Assembly (NCBI RefSeq): GCF_001949145.1
Contig: NW_019091362.1
Coordinates: forward strand, 1,886,714-1,902,485
From: Acanthaster planci
Taxonomy: Eukaryota; Echinodermata; Asteroidea; Valvatida; Acanthasteridae
Direction: 5' to 3'
Length of the DNA stretch: 15,772 bases
In this document: positions 11,230-15,772 of the stretch, one piece after another
Position numbering within the stretch: position 1 is the first letter of the stretch
How the letters are laid out: every line of letters begins with the position of its first letter
Program-made: the position numbers and the translations under genes
Notes under the pieces: model-generated
What the model was told of the DNA's origin: nothing
Databases searched by the model: none
What the model saw: the letters and a program-made list of their open reading frames with translations, nothing else

Positions 11230-11558
11230 CTAATACGTCGTCCACTTGCCATGGCCTCTTGTTCCAATTGCTAACAGTCTCGACTGGCTAATCCAGCTAT
11301 CCTCGCACTCAGCCACGACCTGCTGGACGCCCTCATTATCAAGCCCCATGATGAGTTTCTCACCGACAAGTTTCACCCACAGCTTTCGGTCCTCGGCAAG
11401 CCCTCGGCAGATAGACTGGTCGGCAGGCTCCACGAGGGTTTTACATTTCGTGGCTTCTTTGTCGTCGCACCTCTGGATCCGACAACCGGGATTCTTAGGA
11501 CAGCCGAATTCTGGAAGCAAATTCCACCACAGCGGCAAATTATGCAACTGAGAGCCTC
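11230..11558 (-). CDS. Exon 9 (329 nt to the stop), Cys-rich insertion and end of module copy 2
   Basis: The acceptor is TTGTCATCTTAAG|GAG, giving a Gly-Gly-Ser-Gln start. The exon encodes 109 residues and ends in TAG. Residues 20-51 hold five cysteines (20, 26, 31, 39, 51) and a sixth lies at 85, enough for three disulfides in an extracellular fold. Residues 59-75 (K-L-W-V-K-L...I-M-G-L-D-N) and 94-106 (R-L-L-A-I-G-T-R-G-H-G-K-W) match the C-terminal half of the Methyltransf_FA pattern, in which an F-W-V/I strand is followed by I-x-V-G and a G-x-S-T-G-W-G-x-x-G-x-W ending. The Cys-rich part is not expected in that family and looks like an insertion. The stop abuts a consensus donor sequence. 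Confidence 0.85.
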
Positions 11559-14500
11559 CTTAAGATGACAAAAGATCTAGAGGCCCTGAAATTTGCCGGA
11601 AGGCCTTAACATTTATGGAACTCTGGACGTCTGCCTTATTGGCAGGGAACCGGTAGGATAGCAGTTGAGGGAATTGACAATACTCAATGCATGAGGTTAT
11701 TATCACACCACTGTTAGACCGATGAAGCCTGAAGGATTTGGGACCATACATAGCGTTGCACTGGAGACACTGGTACAAAAGTTACCCTTGGAAACGGGAA
11801 AAAATCACCAGGAGAGTATAGTGCCAGCTTCAGGTTCTGGAAACAAAATGGCTTCTCATTTTGTTTATAGTGCAATGTAAAAACAGCCATTTGCTTTCTC
11901 CAAAAGCTTACTCAAACATATGTAAATTATGAATGTGCATGAATAGCAGAACACACAAAGCATGCAACAACCGGGGATTCAACTCTGTGTCACCCAGAGG
12001 GAGTTTGTGTGGTAAGAACTCTGGATTTCTGTCTCCAGCGGCTGTACAAAGAACCAGATGTGTATTCCAGGCCATTAGACTGTTTGTTTTGCCTATGTTA
12101 CTAGCCTTTTCATTAAAGAAGATAAAGTCTCACCTGCGATGATCTGTCCCTCTGCCTCATCACTTGACTGTATGGCCACCAGAGCAACTTCAGTGGAGGT
12201 CACTTGAAACTTGTAGTTCTTGTTTTCCACTCCCCCGAGGGGTATCCAGTTTGGGTCTGACGTAAAATTAAGGATGAGCGAGTTCCATTTGAATTTTGAC
12301 AAACATTACGGTTGGACTTATAAGCCCACCAAAAGGAAGTCTATCAACATGATGTCCTCCTATTAGGCTTGGCCTACTGCCAATTTTTCAAAGTAATTAC
12401 CTTTTTCAACATACGGCCTTACGCTTGCTTAGCAAAACCGTTAGGAACGATGGCTGCCGTAGAGGTAGGGTTCGACGTGCTTTCATTCAAACACATTTTC
12501 CTTCAAAACACGTTACCCGAAATTTTGTAAAGGAAAAACGTTGCTGTACACCACCCGGAGCTTTCACGATAAAAACAGATTTGGTAGATACAAAATTCCT
12601 GCGGATATCAAGAATTCTATAGACGAAGTAAATCACTACAATAAAGTCCTCAAGATTCTGTGAGTTATTATTAAGAAACATCTAAGGATGAGTGAATGAA
12701 GGCTTACAGTGTATTTCCACCACTTGTTCCTCGATGTGCGTAACGGTGACAGATACATCGATGTATTTTGGCCTAAACAAGACGTCGGGAATCTTCCCTC
12801 TCAAAAGTTCGCTGGCTTCACCCTTGATACCAAATTCGAACCAGAACTCTTCACTGGTGCAGGCTGGTAGCTTGATCCAGAATGACTTTCTACCACTGTT
12901 GAGGATGCCGCTGCGGGTTGCCACTTTCTCACCTAGGATCTGGCCGTCATACTGCATGTAACTCCACTCCTTCTCTATGACTGTGGCAGTTGCAAAATAG
13001 AATATCGACGGAATGTCAACAAGGATGTCTTGGTTTGATTGGTCTTGGTTTGTCTAGTTCAGCTGAAACGTCAACTGCTAAAGAATACTGCTGGGTGTAA
13101 GTAAATGAGGAAATGATGCCAGCCCAATTCAAAACTCAAGCTGAAGCTAATAGCATATTTTGCTTTTTCTTCTTTGTTACCGTAAATACCTGCACCATAA
13201 ATTGTTTGTTCATTTATCTTAAATTTAACACAATAACTACTGATCTGAAATAAATTGGCGTAAAATGGTTTACTGACGACAATCATTGAAAAATAAATTA
13301 CCACACTGTGATCAACAGAGGCAAGGATAGGTGCTTGTGTTTAATTCGCCTCCGTATTTATCGTTCTGGTATTGATATACTGGCTGGCAAAAAAATGAAA
13401 TATTCAGTATCCAAATTGACATGTCAGGGCCACCGGTCCCTACATGATGGGATGGGGACCAGTCTAACCGTTGCTAAGGAAATAGTGCCCTCTTTTGGCC
13501 CAGCTCGAGGCCCATTGACGTTGTGCCGTACTCACTGTTGAACTGACTCTGCGTGATATCCTAACAAATTGTACACAGTTTAAGATTTCTTTTGAATGTA
13601 AAGTGAAACCACTGTGAGGCCCATACTCACCAAACGACAACGTCCTTCCCTTGTCCGAGCCCCTTTGCTCAGTCAAGCGGAATATTATGCCGTCCTCGGG
13701 GTCCAATGCAAAACTGACACTTGTCTCGTAGCCAGCAATTCCCTCAACCTCCTGGAACTGGCCCGGCTTTAAGGTGATTGTCTTCCTCTCTGTCTCTTCC
13801 TTGGTCTCTGAATGAGTAAAAACCCGACTGTGCCAAGTATTTCAGAGCGCTTTAGCCTCCATCCACGTGACGATAAAATTGATTGCGACCGATGGCCTTA
13901 TTTAGAAATGTTTCTCACCTTTTAGATAAAGAGTTCTGGCTAATTCCCACCCTGAAGCCTATGTTTCAATGTGAAAATGAAATCGGCTATGTTTTTCTTC
14001 TACCCGTGTTGTTGGTAATTTGATTCTCATAGATCAAGCTAAAGAAATGACAAAAAAACCTACCAATTATGATCTCTCTGCCGCCGCCATTGCCTACCGT
14101 TTGTTAAGAAAGAAGAGGAGAGAAAAATCATGAAGTGCCGCAAAAACTACAAAAGTCAAGTGAAGCTACATGCAATGATATTCGGCAGCAAGGACGACGT
14201 CCTTTTGTTTTAAGCCCAATCTTGTTAAAAGTGGGAAACTCCGAAAATGTCAACTCTGTTGTGTAAAATGTAAAAAATCATCTGTTCAGATACTAACCTT
14301 GAGATCCATTTTTCTTCTGGTGTTTCTTTCCTTTAATTAAAACAAAGCGACTTAATACGATAAAGTCTAAATTTGATGCACAGGGAATGATGATGCGCGT
14401 ATCTGCCAAACTTTACATACTCTGCATCCCTAGTTGGATTTCAATTTTTATGTGAAATTGTCCAATAATCTGTTTTCCATTGAATTAATTCCTATCATAG

Positions 14501-15385
14501 CAGCATCAACTTTATCTTCTAAGAAGCTAACCTTTAGATTTCAGTTTCTTGTTGTGTTTCTTGCCTGGAACCAAAAACAGAAAAACGTGATACGGTAACA
14601 TGTAGCTTAGTTATTTAACAGTCAACGATGTGAAGTGTCCTTGTCTGCCTATATTGTTCAGCTTGAACAGTTTTATGAGAGACTTCCTGCTAGAAATATT
14701 AGAGTATGGAATATATTGTATTGAATTTACAAGTGATCATCAATTATCAAAACAAACTTCTATCCATTTAAAATATTTGAAAATTTACAGTCAGGAAAGC
14801 CAGTTGTCTAAGACTTGACGGCCTAGATCCTTACTACTCTGATAAAAAATTAACACCCTTCCTATCCATGTGAAGGGAAGAATATCTTAGTCAAGACAGT
14901 TGATGAGAGAAAAACTGTAAGTCAGATTTGAAGCTTTGCATGGTGGAATTTACATGAGATATAGGCTTGCAGGTACACCATGGAATCAGGCCCATTTGAA
15001 ACAGGAGTGATTCTTAGAAGAACCGGTAGGTGTTTTCTTGCCATTTCGGCAAGGACGCTTTGGCCATCCTCAGGAAAACTGTATAAACCCAACAGATGGT
15101 AAAGCAAAAAGCAAAGTTAAATTGAAAAGTTTTACCTTTTCCATTCCTGGAGATGGAAAACGAGAAGCTCCTCGATCTGCCACCTAAAAAATAAAAAAGA
15201 TGTAGTACTCTTTAATTTTAGTTGCCTCGCCATTATGTCAACCAACATTTGTAACCGGATTTCAATTTTTATGTGAACTTGTCCAATAATTCGTTGTCAA
15301 AGGAATTAACCCCTATCATAGCAGCATCAGCTATATCTTCTCAGAAACTAACCTTTAGATTTCAGTTTCTTGTAGTGTTTCTTGC
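11230..15385 (-). CDS. 3' part of a multi-exon gene: charged-linker cassettes followed by two tandem Methyltransf_FA-like modules
   Basis: Nine exons join in one open frame on the minus strand: 15385-15353, 15183-15136, 14564-14532, 14330-14298, 14093-14064, 13807-13631, 12980-12708, 12256-12134 and 11558-11230. Each internal junction has AG acceptor and GT donor dinucleotides, and every junction is phase 1, as in modular extracellular proteins. The visible product is about 359 residues. It begins with short Lys-, Arg/Ser- and Gly-rich linkers, followed by two related globular modules of about 150 residues. The C-terminal module ends with a W-V-x-L, I-x-G-L and I-G-T-R-G-H-G-K-W pattern that recalls the farnesoic acid O-methyltransferase-like domain, which despite its name is often a non-enzymatic module in invertebrate proteins. 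The start codon and any signal peptide lie beyond the right edge. No frameshift or internal stop is seen, so this looks like a live gene. The exon structure is well supported; the family assignment is moderate and the biological role unknown. Confidence 0.8.
11841..11866. repeat. Perfect 10-bp hairpin in the last intron
   Basis: The arms AAACAAAATG and CATTTTGTTT are separated by the 6-nt loop GCTTCT. It lies in the intron between exons 8 and 9, about 290 bp upstream of the exon 9 acceptor. Confidence 0.6.
12134..12256 (-). CDS. Exon 8 (123 nt), first half of module copy 2 (Methyltransf_FA-like)
   Basis: The acceptor is AATTTTACGTCAG and the donor GCAG|GTGAGA. The exon contributes 41 residues: a P-N-W-I-P-L-G-G lead-in, then 'YKFQVTSTEVALVAIQSS', which fits the first strands of the farnesoic acid O-methyltransferase-like domain (a hydrophobic 'F-x-V-x-A...A-H-I-A-L' pattern in that family), ending in G-Q-I-I-A. 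It is in frame with exons 7 and 9 through phase-1 junctions. Confidence 0.85.
12708..12980 (-). CDS. Exon 7 (273 nt), second half of module copy 1
   Basis: The acceptor is GCAACTGCCACAG and the donor CACT|GTAAGC. The exon contributes 91 residues with split codons. Visible features are W-S-Y-M near the start, an S-F-W-I-K-L segment near residue 40, the aromatic E-F-W-F-E-F-G-I-K-G run, and a C-terminal beta-strand-like T-V-T-H-I-E-E-Q-V-V-E-I-H. The F-W-I-K-L segment corresponds in position and pattern to L-W-V-K-L of exon 9. There is one cysteine. The exon is more GC-rich than its flanking introns, as expected for coding DNA. The family match of this copy is weak on its own. Confidence 0.85.
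13631..13807 (-). CDS. Exon 6 (177 nt), first half of module copy 1
   Basis: The acceptor is TGAGTAAAA...CATTCAG and the donor TTTG|GTGAGTATG, a near-consensus site. The exon encodes about 59 residues with the split codons. It opens with a Glu/Lys/Thr-rich stretch (ETKEETERKTITLK), then a beta-strand-like segment of alternating hydrophobic residues around 'YETSVSFALDPEDGIIFRL'. This segment aligns in pattern with 'YKFQVTSTEVALVAIQSS' of exon 8, which is the reason for proposing that exons 6-7 and exons 8-9 are duplicate modules. No catalytic motif is visible. Confidence 0.8.
14064..14093 (-). CDS. Cassette exon 5 (30 nt), Gly-rich linker
   Basis: A long pyrimidine tract (CTCTCCTCTTCTTTCTT) precedes the acceptor AACGGTAG, and the donor is ATTG|GTAGGT. 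In phase 1 the exon reads NGGGREIII after a split Gly codon. It is the last linker before the globular part and has a different composition from the Lys-rich cassettes. At 30 nt it is very short, but its strong acceptor and phase match support it. Confidence 0.65.
14298..14330 (-). CDS. Cassette exon 4 (33 nt), Lys-rich linker, older paralogue of exons 1 and 3
   Basis: The acceptor is TTAATTAAAG and the donor CAAG|GTTAGT. In phase 1 the exon reads KKHQKKNGSQ after a split Gly codon (G|GA). The same length, phase and KKHxKK core as exons 1 and 3 mark it as a more diverged copy. Its upstream intron keeps traces of the same sequence (ATACGaTAA against ATACGgTAA). The acceptor has a weak pyrimidine tract, so this exon may be spliced less efficiently. 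Confidence 0.7.
14436..14937. repeat. Tandem duplication, copy A
   Basis: It aligns along its length with 15257-15772, at offsets of 821 bp at the start and 835 bp at the end, with small indels. Shared blocks include TGGATTTCAATTTTTATG (from its second base in copy B), CCTATCATAGCAGCATCA, the 33-nt exon, ACGTGATACGGTA, GTAGCTTAGTTATTTAACAG and a 68-nt block at the right end. By eye, most of the intron part is roughly 80% alike. Confidence 0.9.
14532..14564 (-). CDS. Cassette exon 3 (33 nt), Lys-rich linker, duplicate of exon 1
   Basis: The acceptor TTTTTGGTTCCAG is the same as for exon 1; the donor is AAAG|GTTAGC. In phase 1 the exon reads KKHNKKLKSK between split Gly codons. It matches exon 1 at 32 of 33 bases although the neighbouring introns have diverged more, which suggests selection on the peptide or on splicing signals in the exon. 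Confidence 0.75.
14928..14973. repeat. Dispersed repeat, right member
   Basis: This is the partner of 7813-7858. It overlaps the right end of tandem copy A, so the tandem unit contains part of an older interspersed repeat. Confidence 0.5.
15040..15073 (-). repeat. Retroelement-tail-like motif, hammerhead-core-like
   Basis: The minus strand reads CCTGAGGATGGC, then a 12-nt loop, then GCCGAAATGGC. It carries CTGANGA and GAAA words either side of a 3-bp GGC/GCC helix, as in the 3'-region motif spread by Penelope-like and other retroelements in marine invertebrates. The helix that would complete a hammerhead is missing. It lies in the intron between exons 2 and 3. Confidence 0.35.
15136..15183 (-). 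CDS. Cassette exon 2 (48 nt), Arg/Ser-rich linker
   Basis: The acceptor follows a T-rich tract (TTTTTTATTTTTTAG) and the donor is AAAAG|GTAAAA. In phase 1 the exon reads GRSRSFSFSISRNGK after a split Gly codon. Its 48 nt keep the 1-1 phase, so including or skipping it changes the protein by 16 residues without a frameshift. It lies in the part of the tandem unit of which only one copy is inside the window. Confidence 0.7.
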
Positions 15386-15772
15386 CTGGAACCAAAAATA
15401 GAAAAACGTGATACGGTAGTGTGTAGCTTAGTTATTTAACAGTCAGCGATGTTAGGTGCGTCTGTGTGAACATAATTTTTCTTGTCTTGAACAGTGTCAT
15501 CAGAGACTTTCCGCTAGCATTATGAAAGTATGACAAATCCTGTATTCGATTTACAAGTGATCGTCAACTTTCAAAACATAAATTCTACCCACTACAAATA
15601 TATGAAAATCTACAGTCAGGAAAGCCTTTTGTCTATAACCTTTCCAGTCTAAGACTTGACGTTGTAAATCATTTTGATGCAAAATTAACACCTTTCCTAA
15701 AAATGTGAAGGGAAGAATATCTTAGTCAAGACAGTTGATGAGTGAAAAACTGTAAGTCAGATTTGAAGCTTT
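15257..15772. repeat. Tandem duplication, copy B, cut by the window edge
   Basis: This is the second copy of the unit that begins at 14436, with the same order of shared blocks. It is still nearly identical to copy A at its last base, so it continues to the right. The full unit (14436-15256) includes one 33-nt and one 48-nt cassette exon, so a further 48-nt-like exon may lie about 190 bp past the edge. Confidence 0.9.
15353..15385 (-). CDS. Cassette exon 1 (33 nt), Lys-rich linker
   Basis: The acceptor is TTTTTGGTTCCAG and the donor AAAG|GTTAGT. In phase 1 the exon reads KKHYKKLKSK, flanked by split Gly codons. The other two frames contain stops. It differs at one base (Tyr/Asn codon) from the 33-nt exon at 14532-14564, and both sit in the same tandem duplication. 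This is the most upstream exon visible; earlier exons must lie to the right of the window. Confidence 0.75.

Noticed and set aside
11246-11551. Plus-strand open frame of about 100 codons
   Set aside because: It is the antisense shadow of exon 9, whose minus-strand frame has splice support and domain-like patterns.
12692-12961. Plus-strand open frame of about 90 codons
   Set aside because: It is the antisense shadow of exon 7.
15000-15090. A complete, active hammerhead ribozyme
   Set aside because: The core words are present, but only six bases lie between GAAA and the returning strand. That is too few for the third helix and cleavage site.
14922-15107. Minus-strand 61-codon frame read as an extra exon
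   Set aside because: It contains the retroelement-tail motif and has no donor that preserves phase 1. It lies within the intron between cassette exons 2 and 3.
1-15772. tRNA, rRNA or CRISPR arrays
   Set aside because: I found no T-loop/B-box with a fitting cloverleaf, no rRNA-like conserved blocks, and no regularly spaced identical repeats.

Overview
The window is animal nuclear DNA. It is AT-rich, has long non-coding stretches, and carries one clear spliced gene on the minus strand. The gene has short exons, GT-AG introns of about 170-650 bp, and extracellular-type modules that are all in splice phase 1-1. Scattered 'TAGGCCTA'-like words, small foldback elements and a hammerhead/Penelope-like retroelement tail motif suggest a marine invertebrate, perhaps a deuterostome such as amphioxus, hemichordate or echinoderm. 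The species assignment is inference.

Left and middle (1 to about 11,100): no convincing gene on either strand. The open frames there are short, have no splice-supported continuation and often overlap inverted repeats. The region holds two compact foldback/MITE-like elements (3475-3617 and 6591-6739), a looser inverted-repeat element (8261-8580), a cluster of GAAC/GTTC half-sites (5106-5501), two CRE palindromes, an isolated TATA-like word, and one arm of a dispersed repeat (7813-7858) whose partner is in the gene at the right.

Right (about 11,090 to 15,772): the 3' part of a minus-strand gene. I reconstruct nine coding exons by splice sites and phase; the 5' end lies beyond the right edge. 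In transcription order there are five cassette exons of 33, 48, 33, 33 and 30 nt. Four encode Lys- or Arg/Ser-rich linkers and the fifth a Gly-rich linker. Four larger exons of 177, 273, 123 and 329 nt follow. The larger exons read as two tandem copies of one fold (177+273 and 123+329). The second copy resembles the farnesoic acid O-methyltransferase-like domain (Methyltransf_FA), interrupted by a cysteine-rich insertion, and ends at a TAG stop. That stop is followed directly by a consensus donor (GTAAGT) and, 65 nt on, by AATAAA.

The cassette region grew by tandem duplication. A unit of about 821-835 bp starts at 14,436 and again at 15,257, and its second copy runs off the right edge. The duplicated 33-nt exons differ at one base while most flanking intron has diverged. 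A 68-nt intronic block is also almost identical between copies. Because every internal exon boundary is phase 1, cassettes can be skipped, added or reordered without breaking the frame. I regard this expandable charged-linker cassette array as the most interesting feature of the window.
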